From: Olsenella_K sp051878835
GTDB taxonomy: Bacteria; Actinomycetota; Coriobacteriia; Coriobacteriales; Atopobiaceae
Length of the DNA stretch: 64,000 nt
NCBI GenBank assembly: GCA_051878835.1
Contig: JBJEKW010000015.1
Coordinates: forward strand, 1 to 64,000
Reading direction: 5' to 3'
In this document: piece by piece, positions 8,406 through 16,246 of the stretch
Layout of the letters: the number at the start of each line of letters is the position of its first letter
How positions within the stretch are numbered: the stretch's first letter is position 1
The notes under the pieces: generated by a model
The model's input: the letters and a program-made list of their open reading frames with translations, nothing else
What the model was told of the DNA's origin: nothing
Databases searched by the model: none
Program-made: the position numbers and the translations under genes

Positions 8406-9632
8406 TTAGAACGTGACGGGCTCGTCGTAGTAGCAGCAGGTCAGGATCTTCTCGAAGTCCTCCTGCTTGGTCTCGCGCGGGTTCTCAGGCGTGCAGGCGT
8501 CCAGAACGGCGTTCGCGGCGATCTTGGGCAGCTTCTCCTTGAACTCGGCCTCGGAGACCATGACGGGCTGGTCGTTGGCGTCGGCCTTGATGCCGCCCAC
8601 GGCGTAGTTGTTGATGCCCTGCGGGATGTTCAGCTGATCGTTCATGCTGCGGATCTTCTGCACCAGGCTGTCGACCAGCTGGTCGTCGGTCGTGCCGGGC
8701 AGATGCAGGATCTCCTTGGCCACGTAGGCGTAGCGCTCCTTTGCACGGGAGTCCTTGGCGTTCCACTGGATGGCCTTGCCCAGGTACATGGCGTTTGCGC
8801 AGCCGTGGATGATGTGGCCGCCCTCGAAGGCAGCGCCGGTCTTGTGAGCCATGGAGTGGACGATGCCCAGCAGGCCCGAGGAGAATGCGATGCCGGCGAT
8901 GCACTGAGCCTCGTGCATGTGCGCGCGAGCCTCATGGTCGCCCGTGTAGGACTTGGGCAGCCACTCGGTGATCTCGCGGATGCCGTGCAGGGCGTTGGCG
9001 TCGGTGAACATGGAGGCAGCGGTCGAGACGTAGGCCTCGAGGCAGTGCGTCAGAGCGTCCATGCCGGTGTGCGCGCACAGCTTTGCGGGCATGCTGTAGG
9101 TGAGCTCGGGGTCCACGATGGCGACATCAGGGGTGATGTTAAAGTCGGCCAGTGGGTACTTGATGCCCTGCTGATAGTTCGTGATGACCGAAAACGCGGT
9201 GACCTCGGTGCCGGTGCCGGACGTCGAGGAGATGGCGCAGAAGTGAGCCTTGTGACGCAGCTCGGGGAAGTTGAAGGGCTTGATGATCTCGTCCCAGGAC
9301 TCGTCGGGATACTCGTAGAAGACCCACATGGCCTTTGCGGCGTCGATGGGCGAGCCACCGCCGATGGCAACGATCCAGTCAGGCTGGAACTCGCGCATCG
9401 CCGCAGCGCCCTTCTCGACGGTCTCGACGGAAGGATCGGACTCGACGCCCTCGAATAGCTTTACCTCGAAGCCAGCGTCCTCCAGGTCCTTCTGGACATC
9501 CTGCAGGAAGCCGCCACGACGCATGCTGTGGCCGCCGGAGACGATGATGGCCTTGTGACCCTTGAGGTTCTTGACCTCGTGGCGAGCGCCCTCACCAAAG
9601 TAGACATCACGCGGGTTGGTAAAACGTCCCAT
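8406..9632 (-). CDS. iron-containing alcohol dehydrogenase
   Basis: A group III (Fe-dependent) NAD(P)H alcohol or aldehyde oxidoreductase of 408 residues, probably reducing aldehydes in fermentation. Seen: N-terminal NAD domain with VAIGGGSPIDAAKA, SSTSGTGTEVT, and a C-terminal all-helical metal domain with metal-binding residues in MDALTHCLEAY, IVHSMAHKTGA and GHIIHGCANA. GGAGGAG lies 8 bases before the ATG at 9632; the open frame upstream is not coding-like. It is monocistronic with its own terminator. Substrate (ethanol, butanol, propanediol or other) cannot be assigned. The family is close to the butanol and 1,2-propanediol dehydrogenases. Confidence 0.92.
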   Translation of the reverse strand: MGRFTNPRDVYFGEGARHEVKNLKGHKAIIVSGGHSMRRGGFLQDVQKDLEDAGFEVKLFEGVESDPSVETVEKGAAAMREFQPDWIVAIGGGSPIDAAKAMWVFYEYPDESWDEIIKPFNFPELRHKAHFCAISSTSGTGTEVTAFSVITNYQQGIKYPLADFNITPDVAIVDPELTYSMPAKLCAHTGMDALTHCLEAYVSTAASMFTDANALHGIREITEWLPKSYTGDHEARAHMHEAQCIAGIAFSSGLLGIVHSMAHKTGAAFEGGHIIHGCANAMYLGKAIQWNAKDSRAKERYAYVAKEILHLPGTTDDQLVDSLVQKIRSMNDQLNIPQGINNYAVGGIKADANDQPVMVSEAEFKEKLPKIAANAVLDACTPENPRETKQEDFEKILTCCYYDEPVTF

Positions 9633-10074
9633 ATTTCTCTCCTCCAAACGGTTGGCGCAGGCACACCTGCGCACCAACAGAGAACAAAGCCCTGTGGGCA
9701 GTGCCGCGAGCCCCCTGACCCGCATGCACCATAGGAGATAATTACACATTATGAACTTGTTTATTCATGAGAACCGAACAACCGTTTTATCGTCGCGGTC
9801 GCAGAAATTACGCTGAAGTCGCATTGACTTTCTTAGTTGTACACAGGTAACTGGTCATTCATGCCACCTTGGTGCAAGAAGGGCAGCCCCGTTCGGGACG
9901 ACCACGCATCCGAACTGCCGCAGGCGGCCAGCCAGCTGCGACTTCACGTGGCCTGCACCTTTGCAGGTTGCTCGCAGGGCGCACGCCGGCACTCGGCTAA
10001 CATGTCCCTAGAAAGCAACCTATCGCGGGAACGCCGCCCTGGCAGGTGCCGGCGTCCCCTTTCTTGGAGCGTGG
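9633..10074. other. divergent intergenic region, dehydrogenase / TPR genes
   Basis: The A/T-rich sequence at 9735-9800 contains a minus-strand -10-like TAATTAT stretch and a TGAA-N8-TTCA-type palindrome, probably the dehydrogenase promoter and an operator. The rest is GC-rich without a gene; one GCAAGAAGGGC motif is at 9871. Confidence 0.4.
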
Positions 10075-11220
10075 ATGGCCTACAACCCACAACACGAAGA
10101 CTACCAGCGGCTTTGGCTGCGCTATGCGCGCACGCTGGAGCAAAGCGGCGCCACGGATGTGGCGCGCGAGTTCGCATCGTTCGGGCGCAGGTTTGCGCAG
10201 GACCGCGACTCTTTGCCCCAGACCGACGCGGACCGGTCGTTTCACCTGGTCAGCGAGGCCGCCATGCTGGTGGACTACAAGGCGCCCTTCGCCGACGAGC
10301 CCACGTACCGCAAGCTGCGCCACCGCGCGCAGCAGTACCTGGACGAGGCCCTGTCGCTGGACCCCGACGACTTTGACGCGCGCCGCATGAGCGAGGCACT
10401 GCGCCTGCGCTCGTTCGAGGCCTACTATCGGTACCTGCGCGACAACGCCGACCAGGCAAAGGCCTCCTACCAGAAGGCCCTCGACGAGGCCACGCAGCTG
10501 AGCGCGCAGGAGGACAACCCCGACCGCGCCCACCTGAGCAGGGACCTGGCACTGAGGCCGTATCTGCGCTGGTTGGCGTCCTGGAGCGAGCAGGCGCTCA
10601 TCTGCGGCCGCAACCGCGAGGCGCTGCGCATAGCCCACCAGGCGTTCCAGCTGGACCCGACCGACGCTGCGGACATCCGCTTCACCGCCACCTATGCGGC
10701 GGCCAAGCTGGAGGACATGCAGGAGCTGCAGGGCCTGGAGGCGCACACGTTCGTCCCCGGCTGCCAGCGCGCGGCCGACGACCCGTGGACGCTTCTGGCG
10801 CGCGCGGCCATGGGCTTCAAGACCGACGACCCCCAGATGGCCAGCTCGGCGCTGGAGCAGCTGCTGCACCTGCAGCCCAACGCCGCCGAGGTGCTCATCC
10901 GCCAGAGCGAGTTCTCCGACGGGTACTTTTCGCGCCTCTGCGTGCCGCCGTACAGCGAGGACGAGGTCATCCTGGCCGTGTCCGAGGGCTCCGTCCTGTT
11001 CCAAGAAGGACGTGACGACCAGGGACGCGGTGCCCTCAGCGACTGGTTGGCCGTAGCCAGCGCCCACCGCGATCCCAGCGCCGCCATGGCCATCATGCGC
11101 GAGCGCATGCAGGGACGCGGAGACTCCGGCACGCCGGGTACTCCCGGCTCCGGCCAGGGCGACGCCGGCCTGCCCGGCCAGGGAGGAGCCCGCCCGGGCG
11201 AGGGAGGCATGCCGCGATGA
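10075..11220 (+). CDS. helical-repeat (TPR-like) protein of unknown function
   Basis: A 381-residue cytoplasmic protein made of alpha-helical repeats. Segments such as YLDEALSLDPDDFDARRMSE, SYQKALDEATQ and ALRIAHQAFQLDPTDAAD have tetratricopeptide spacing (aromatic or Leu, Ala, Pro-x-D/N). The last 45 residues are Gly/Pro-rich and probably disordered. GGAG stands five bases before the ATG. The stop overlaps the start of the next gene (ATGA at 11217), so the two are translationally coupled and probably interact. No signal peptide. Function unknown; scaffold or chaperone roles are typical of the fold. Confidence 0.75.
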   Translation: MAYNPQHEDYQRLWLRYARTLEQSGATDVAREFASFGRRFAQDRDSLPQTDADRSFHLVSEAAMLVDYKAPFADEPTYRKLRHRAQQYLDEALSLDPDDFDARRMSEALRLRSFEAYYRYLRDNADQAKASYQKALDEATQLSAQEDNPDRAHLSRDLALRPYLRWLASWSEQALICGRNREALRIAHQAFQLDPTDAADIRFTATYAAAKLEDMQELQGLEAHTFVPGCQRAADDPWTLLARAAMGFKTDDPQMASSALEQLLHLQPNAAEVLIRQSEFSDGYFSRLCVPPYSEDEVILAVSEGSVLFQEGRDDQGRGALSDWLAVASAHRDPSAAMAIMRERMQGRGDSGTPGTPGSGQGDAGLPGQGGARPGEGGMPR

Positions 11221-12203
11221 ATGCCAACGAGGAGCTGATACAGCGCCTGACGCTGAAGCGCCGCAGGAAGCTGGGCGGCCTTTCCGACCAGGCATCCAAG
11301 GAGCTGGAGCTGGCCGTGCGCAAGGACCCCGCCTCCTTCGTGGACGACGACGCCGAGCGAGCGTTCTACATCGTGACCCAGGCGCTGGCCCGCCACCGTG
11401 CCTCGGTGGCCGACGACGACGTGCGCGACGACGACTCGTACGCCCAGGAGCGCGAGCGCAGGAACCAGCAGCTGATGGACGCCTGCAACCAGGCGCTGAC
11501 GCTGGACGTCGGGTGCGTCGACGCGCTGCTGCTGCGGGCGCTTCTGCCCGACTACTCGGCCAGCCACGTGTTCGACGCCGTGAACGACCTGGACAAGACC
11601 CTGCAGGAAGACGATGGCCCCCTGACCGCCGGCGTGTCCGGCGACGCCTGGACCAACGTGTTTGCCCGCCCGCGCCTGCGCGTGGCCGCCGCGCTGGCCC
11701 GCTCGTGCATAGACACCGCGCGCTTCGGCATGGCCGAGCGACGCTGCCGCACGCTGCTGGAGATATCGCCCCTGGACCAGATGGGCGCACGCTACACCCT
11801 GGCGCTGACGCTGGCCCGCCTGGAGGACGAGGACGGGTTCAACAGGCTGGACGCGCTCTTCTCGCACCATGGGAACGCGTGGTTCCACCTGTCACGCGTC
11901 ATCCTGATGTACAAGCTGGGCCGCATGAGCGCGGCGCGCAGGGCCCTGCGCGGCTTTGACCAGCTGTGCCTGGGCGGCACGTACACGCTGCTGCAGCCGT
12001 TCTACGTCGAGCGCTACCTGCCCGACCGGCCCGACTTTGCGCCCGGCTCGTTCGACGAGTCGGTCTACGCCGTGTACGAGGCCGACCCCATCATCGCCGA
12101 CATGCCCGAGTTCGTGCACTGGGCGGTGGACCAGCCCGGCATCCTGGCGTCCGCGCACGACTTCGCCGACCGCAACGGCTTCGACTGGCACGACGAGTAC
12201 TAG
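11217..12203 (+). CDS. second helical-repeat (TPR-like) protein, coupled to the first
   Basis: A 328-residue protein that shares style with its upstream neighbour: helices such as RNQQLMDACNQALTLDVGCV, MAERRCRTLLEISPLDQMGA and MSAARRALRGFDQLCL resemble TPR units, and both proteins have a Phe-x2-D-DAER-F / T-DADRSF-like segment near residue 45-60. The two may be a diverged duplicate pair. It starts inside the stop codon of the first gene (ATGA). No signal peptide, membrane segment or known catalytic motif. It is rich in Asp and Arg. Function unknown. Confidence 0.75.
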   Translation: MNANEELIQRLTLKRRRKLGGLSDQASKELELAVRKDPASFVDDDAERAFYIVTQALARHRASVADDDVRDDDSYAQERERRNQQLMDACNQALTLDVGCVDALLLRALLPDYSASHVFDAVNDLDKTLQEDDGPLTAGVSGDAWTNVFARPRLRVAAALARSCIDTARFGMAERRCRTLLEISPLDQMGARYTLALTLARLEDEDGFNRLDALFSHHGNAWFHLSRVILMYKLGRMSAARRALRGFDQLCLGGTYTLLQPFYVERYLPDRPDFAPGSFDESVYAVYEADPIIADMPEFVHWAVDQPGILASAHDFADRNGFDWHDEY

Positions 12204-12301
12204 GACTAGGTGGCAGCGCCGGCCGTGCCGAGACGGCGGCCCTCGCTCGTGTGCCTGCTGCGAAACCGTCCGCCCTACCCCGGTCGGCCGCGCGGATTTG
12301 C

Positions 12302-12307
12302 TATACT
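12302..12307 (+). promoter_or_regulatory. -10 box for tRNA-Glu
   Basis: TATACT lies 10 bases before the tRNA 5' end. No convincing -35 hexamer is seen. Confidence 0.5.
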
Positions 12308-12317
12308 CTATCGGCAC

Positions 12318-12392
12318 GTCCCCATCGTCTAACGGTTAGGACATCGCCCTTTCAAGGCGGCGACACGGGTTCGAATCCCGTTGGGGGCACCA
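12318..12392 (+). tRNA. tRNA-Glu (anticodon TTC)
   Basis: Cloverleaf: acceptor GTCCCCA/TGGGGGC, anticodon stem CGCCC/GGGCG-type around loop TTTCAAG with TTC, and T-loop TTCGAAT. The CCA end is encoded (12390-12392). Confidence 0.95.
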
Positions 12393-12399
12393 CGAATTC

Positions 12400-12430
12400 A
12401 AAAGCGACCCTGCTCAGGGCCGCTTTTTTG
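12400..12430 (+). terminator. terminator after tRNA-Glu
   Basis: Arms AAAAGCGACCCT and AGGGCCGCTTTTTT form a stem with a T-run on the plus strand, eight bases past the CCA. A typical intrinsic terminator. Confidence 0.85.
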
Positions 12431-13051
12431 TTAGGTGCGCACCGTACATGCCGCCCGAACCTTGCGCGCACATGCTCCCCGAACCTTGCGCGCAAAGGCA
12501 ATCATCTTTGCGCACAAATCGCCTCAAAAAGTGCACCTTTGTTCGCAGCTGCGCGCAAAGGTGCAATTTCCAGCACGTCTTGCGCGCAAAGGTAGCAATC
12601 CTTGCGCGCAGCGCAAGGGCTGTCAAGAAGAGCGCGCCTCAACGAAGCCCTCGCGCAAGTCCCCTCCGGCATGGCATCCTTCGCTTTGCAGTTGGTCGAA
12701 GCGCCAACCATTTCCCAACCATGCCTGCACACAAGAGTTCAACTCGCGTGCGCAAGCAGGCTCGAAAAATGCATTCTTGTGCGCAGGTGCGCACAAGAAT
12801 GCGAATTTCAGGTCATTCTGCGCACATGATTTCAATTCACGTGCGCAACATCTCTCGCAACCGAGAAACGCACGCAGGGAAGCGCACGCAAGCGGGGATT
12901 TCACGGTGGCGCATTCCAGAGCAACCACTCCAGAGCGGCGCGCTGCATAGCAACGTACTCAGAATCGGTGCAATCCACAGCGGCGCAAATCAGCGATCAG
13001 AGACCATGACATCGCAGCGACCAGTAATCGAGGCGCCCGGCTAAAAAGCGC
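12431..13051. repeat. intergenic repeat island A1 (TGCGCACAAA hairpins)
   Basis: About 620 bases without a supportable gene, filled with variants of TGCGCGCAAAGGT and TTGTGCGCA. Two hairpins share the same geometry: 12533-12564 (15-base arms, two mismatches, GC loop) and 12771-12802 (15-base perfect arms, GG loop). The same motif recurs at 59.1-59.3 kb. Open frames here are biased by the repeats and are not coding. Confidence 0.75.
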
Positions 13052-13136
13052 TGGTAGGGGCGGTGGGGCTCGAACCCACAAACCTTTCGGTGGAGGATTT
13101 TAAGTCCCCTGCGTCTGCCAATTCCGCCACGCCCCC
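13052..13136 (-). tRNA. tRNA-Leu (anticodon TAA)
   Basis: A class II tRNA with a long variable arm. Acceptor GGGGGCG pairs with CGCCCCT (one G-U), anticodon loop CTTAAAA has TAA, and the T-loop is TTCGAGC. CCA is encoded (minus strand, 13054-13052). It lies downstream of the ppx gene on the same strand. Confidence 0.95.
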
Positions 13137-13361
13137 GTGACTTGTCGCGCAGCAGCTGTTGGCGAATGCAGCAGCTGCCAGCGAATATTCCTATCTTACC
13201 GCCAGCCCCTCCCACGGAGTCGGCTCATGCCAAATTCTGGCCATGGTCGGCTTCGAAGGAGGAGCTGCGTGTTGGCCGGCAGGGTTCGCACCGGTTACTG
13301 CAACAGTTGCGCTCGCAAGGGCGACGCTTGCTACAACCGCGTCCGCAAACTGCGCCGCTCG

Positions 13362-14372
13362 CTACAGCAGCGCCAGCTCGGGGCGCCAGCCCAGGGGCGA
13401 TGCGACATCCTTGTACGTTGCCGCGGCAACCAGGCTCATGCCAAACAGCAAATCGCTCTCGCTGCACGTCAGCTGGTCAAAGCCCGTCTGGCGCAGCAGC
13501 TCGTCCACGGCCACGGTGCCACCCACGATGACGGGCGCGCGCTTGGCCTGCAGACCTGCGACGTTCTGTCGTTCCGCCAGCTTGATACCGGCCAGCTTGG
13601 TCTCCAGCGCCTCGACGTCGGAACGCGAAAGCGTTGCCAGATGCACCTGCCTGGGATCGTACGGGTCCAGGTGCTTGTGGATGGCCACCAGCGTCGTGGC
13701 AGTTCCGCCCGTGACGACGATGCGGCTGGGCTGCTCCTTCGACGCGTTCGGCAGGGCGTCCCCGCCCTTCCAGGGAACCCACGGAGCAAAGCCCGCCGCA
13801 GCAAACTGGTGCGCCGCGGCCAGGTCGTCCGCCGTGGGAGGGTCGTTGCGACTGAGGAACTTCTCGGTGATGCGACGGCAGCCCACGTTGATCGAGTGCA
13901 CCCACTCCAGGTGCAGCTGCCCGTCAGCGGCCAGCGAGCCAACGGCCATCTCGGTTGATCCGCCGCCGTTGTCCGCCACCAAAATGCGCTGGCCCACGAA
14001 GTCCTGCGCCACGCCGAGGAACGTCAGCGAGCCCTCGACCTCTCCGGGAATAACCTGCGCGCGCAGCCCACGAGCGTCCAGCTGCGACAGCAAGGCGTCA
14101 GAGTTGCTGGCGTCGCGCGCAGCGCTGGTCAGCGTGCAGCAGACCACGGGCGCATTCGACTCACGCGCCGCCGCCAGGTAGCCGTCGATGCACTGCAGCA
14201 GACGGTCCATGGCGTCCTGGCGCAGCTTGCCCGTGCGGTCGACGTCCTGGCCCAGGTTCACGATGTTCGACTGCTTTGCCAGACGCACCACATGCCCGGC
14301 GTCCACGTCGACGTCGGCCACCGCCAGTCGCGCCGTTACCGTACCGATGTCAATAACCGCAACGCGTACCAT
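13362..14372 (-). CDS. ppx: Ppx/GppA family phosphatase
   Basis: An exopolyphosphatase / guanosine pentaphosphate phosphohydrolase family member of 336 residues. It has the ASKHA-fold phosphate loop VIDIGTVTARLAV, catalytic Glu in VIPGEVEGSLTF, and the second phosphate loop LVADNGGGSTEM. It is the short (two-domain) form without the C-terminal HD-like extension of E. coli Ppx. Expected roles are polyphosphate degradation and stringent-response nucleotide turnover; the two cannot be separated from sequence. GAGG precedes the ATG. It follows the septum-formation-like gene on the same strand, 65 bases downstream, the neighbourhood order (divIC/ftsB-like then ppx) common in actinobacteria. Confidence 0.9.
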   Translation of the reverse strand: MVRVAVIDIGTVTARLAVADVDVDAGHVVRLAKQSNIVNLGQDVDRTGKLRQDAMDRLLQCIDGYLAAARESNAPVVCCTLTSAARDASNSDALLSQLDARGLRAQVIPGEVEGSLTFLGVAQDFVGQRILVADNGGGSTEMAVGSLAADGQLHLEWVHSINVGCRRITEKFLSRNDPPTADDLAAAHQFAAAGFAPWVPWKGGDALPNASKEQPSRIVVTGGTATTLVAIHKHLDPYDPRQVHLATLSRSDVEALETKLAGIKLAERQNVAGLQAKRAPVIVGGTVAVDELLRQTGFDQLTCSESDLLFGMSLVAAATYKDVASPLGWRPELALL

Positions 14373-14437
14373 GTTTTACCTCGCCTTTCTTCGATATGGC
14401 AGCCCAGCGCGGCCTCTGGCACGAAACTTGCCAGCCG

Positions 14438-15940
14438 CTATCCTGCCGAGTCGGGCGTGTAGCCAAACACGATGTCACCCAGTCGAATGTACCAAGGCTG
14501 GTCGGTCTCCTGCGCCTGCACCTCGCCGTCAATGGGGTTCGAGCCCTGGTTTGCGCTGTCGTCCGGCAGCCCCTCGACATCAATCGTGCTTTCGCCCGAG
14601 TAGCCATAGCCATGCCGGCGGGCTTCGTCTTCGATTCCCTCGCGAGACTGCAGGCGATCAACGTCGCCCTGCAGAGCCTCGTTGTCGGACGAGACCGCGT
14701 CGTACGTGGCCTGCAGAGCGCTCTGCCTGCGCCATGCCACGTAGTAGTCGCGAGCCGGGCCGTACACCATGACCAGGGCCACGACCACCGCCACCACGGC
14801 GACCATGCCCTTGGGGTGGCGCCGCCAGAACTCGACGAAGCGCTCTCCCTGATAGCGCAGCCACTCCCCCAGGTTCGTGATGCTTGCCTTCGGCGAGAAG
14901 GACTTGCTCCCCGCAATAGTACTCTTAGCTGCGGTTTCTTCGTCACTATTGCGACGATGGCCCCTCTCTCGCCGGTGGGCAATCCGCTCGCGGTGCTGGG
15001 CAGCCTCGTCGGAGGCGACAGCGTCGGATGACGCGGCGTCGAAGCCCGCGGAGGCACCAGACCCGACCGCGCCAGCTTCGGTCACGCCAGCAGCAAATCC
15101 GGCACCAGCCGAAACGGTTGCCGACGACGTATCAGATGTTGAAGCACCCGCGCCAGTTGCACCGAATCCAGCCGAGGCTCCAGCCTTGTCAGCCGCAGCG
15201 TGCGCGGTGCCTTCGGTAACAACCGCCACAGGCTCGGAATGGTTGGGGACCTCGGTAGCCGTATCGGCAGCGTTCGCATCGTCCGGCGTGGCGCCAGGCG
15301 CCTCGTATGCGCCGTCTTCCTGGTCGTTTCCGTGATAGCGACGCCAGCCACCCACAATCTGCGCATGCGGCGTGCCCGCCAGCCCGGAAATCGAGACGAT
15401 GTTCCCGCTGTCAGCAGCGCCAGAATCCTGCGCCTGGCCGTCCGTGGCCACCTGGCCGTTCGGGTCAGCAGTCTGCGCACCAGCCCCCTGGTAGCCAGCC
15501 GTCGCGCCTCCCACGAAGCCGTCCGCTACACCGGCAGGGCCAGCTGTAACGTCCGCGCGCCCACGTCCATTGGCAGAGACCCCATACCCGCCAGAAGCTC
15601 CGTCCTGCGCGGCGCTCCCCTGTTCGGCAGCGCCCTGCCCTGCAGCGCCCCGCGTCGCCGAGCCGTTCCGTGCCGACGCCCCCGCCTGCTCCGCCACGTT
15701 CTTCTTGGCCATAAAAGCGCTGGCAGCTGAGCGATTTGCGGCAGAGTGGTCTCCGCCCGCGCCGGCCAGCCTCTCGGCAGCGGCCTTCTTTGCGGCGCGC
15801 CGGTTGCGGCGCACGTCGCGAGTCGTCGTGCGTATGAAATTGACGCCGGAGTCGTCGGAGAGGTTGCCCTCGCGCTTCTGCGGCTTGCGGGCGGCCTGCT
15901 GCGCGCCGGCGTCGTTGATATGTGGATCAGTGGTGCTCAT
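14438..15940 (-). CDS. septum formation initiator (FtsB/DivIC)-like membrane protein with long disordered N-terminus
   Basis: A 500-residue single-pass protein. Residues 1-370 are low-complexity, rich in Ala, Gly, Asp and Ser, with a basic patch RRNRRAAKKAAAERL near residue 45. A transmembrane helix (about 374-393, GMVAVVAVVVALVMVYG) is followed by a short coiled coil (SALQATYDAVSSDNEALQGDVDRLQSREGIE split across about 30 residues) and EDEARRHGYGYSGE, which matches the end of FtsB/DivIC proteins. These act in the divisome with FtsL and FtsQ. The extracellular end is short. The long cytoplasmic tail is unusual: family members are usually 100-200 residues. Start is uncertain because no clear ribosome site is seen. 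The next gene downstream is ppx. Confidence 0.75.
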   Translation of the reverse strand: MSTTDPHINDAGAQQAARKPQKREGNLSDDSGVNFIRTTTRDVRRNRRAAKKAAAERLAGAGGDHSAANRSAASAFMAKKNVAEQAGASARNGSATRGAAGQGAAEQGSAAQDGASGGYGVSANGRGRADVTAGPAGVADGFVGGATAGYQGAGAQTADPNGQVATDGQAQDSGAADSGNIVSISGLAGTPHAQIVGGWRRYHGNDQEDGAYEAPGATPDDANAADTATEVPNHSEPVAVVTEGTAHAAADKAGASAGFGATGAGASTSDTSSATVSAGAGFAAGVTEAGAVGSGASAGFDAASSDAVASDEAAQHRERIAHRRERGHRRNSDEETAAKSTIAGSKSFSPKASITNLGEWLRYQGERFVEFWRRHPKGMVAVVAVVVALVMVYGPARDYYVAWRRQSALQATYDAVSSDNEALQGDVDRLQSREGIEDEARRHGYGYSGESTIDVEGLPDDSANQGSNPIDGEVQAQETDQPWYIRLGDIVFGYTPDSAG

Positions 15941-16246
15941 GTTTGCTTCGTTTCACCGTGTGTTTGGCCCGGCCGACGGGTTCCCCGCCGCCGAGCATGA
16001 GTGCCATGGGGGTCCATTATGACAGACGCCACGCGCCAGCCCGAACATCTCACGACAGCTACGCAGCGCAGGGCGATAGACGCCACGACGGACTTCGTGT
16101 CGTACGAGGAGCTTTGTGTCGTACGAGGAGCTTTACCCCATACGAGAGGCAACGCGCCGCACGAGGAGGCTTCGAGCCGTACAAGGGGCTTCGCACCGCA
16201 CACGCGCGAAGCGAAAGTGACGGACGGAACCACGGGCAAGAAGGGC
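15941..16246. repeat. intergenic region with a six-unit 19-bp minisatellite
   Basis: There is no gene. Six tandem 19-base units occupy 16097-16210. The first two are identical (GTGTCGTACGAGGAGCTTT) and the next four are progressively diverged. The mazG stop follows 36 bases later, with GCAAGAAGGGC directly next to it at 16229. Confidence 0.75.

Noticed and set aside
12448..13044. Open frames of up to 198 codons across island A1.
   Set aside because: They translate the repeats into Cys/Ala/Gln/Arg-rich strings in several frames at once, with no ribosome site or homology.
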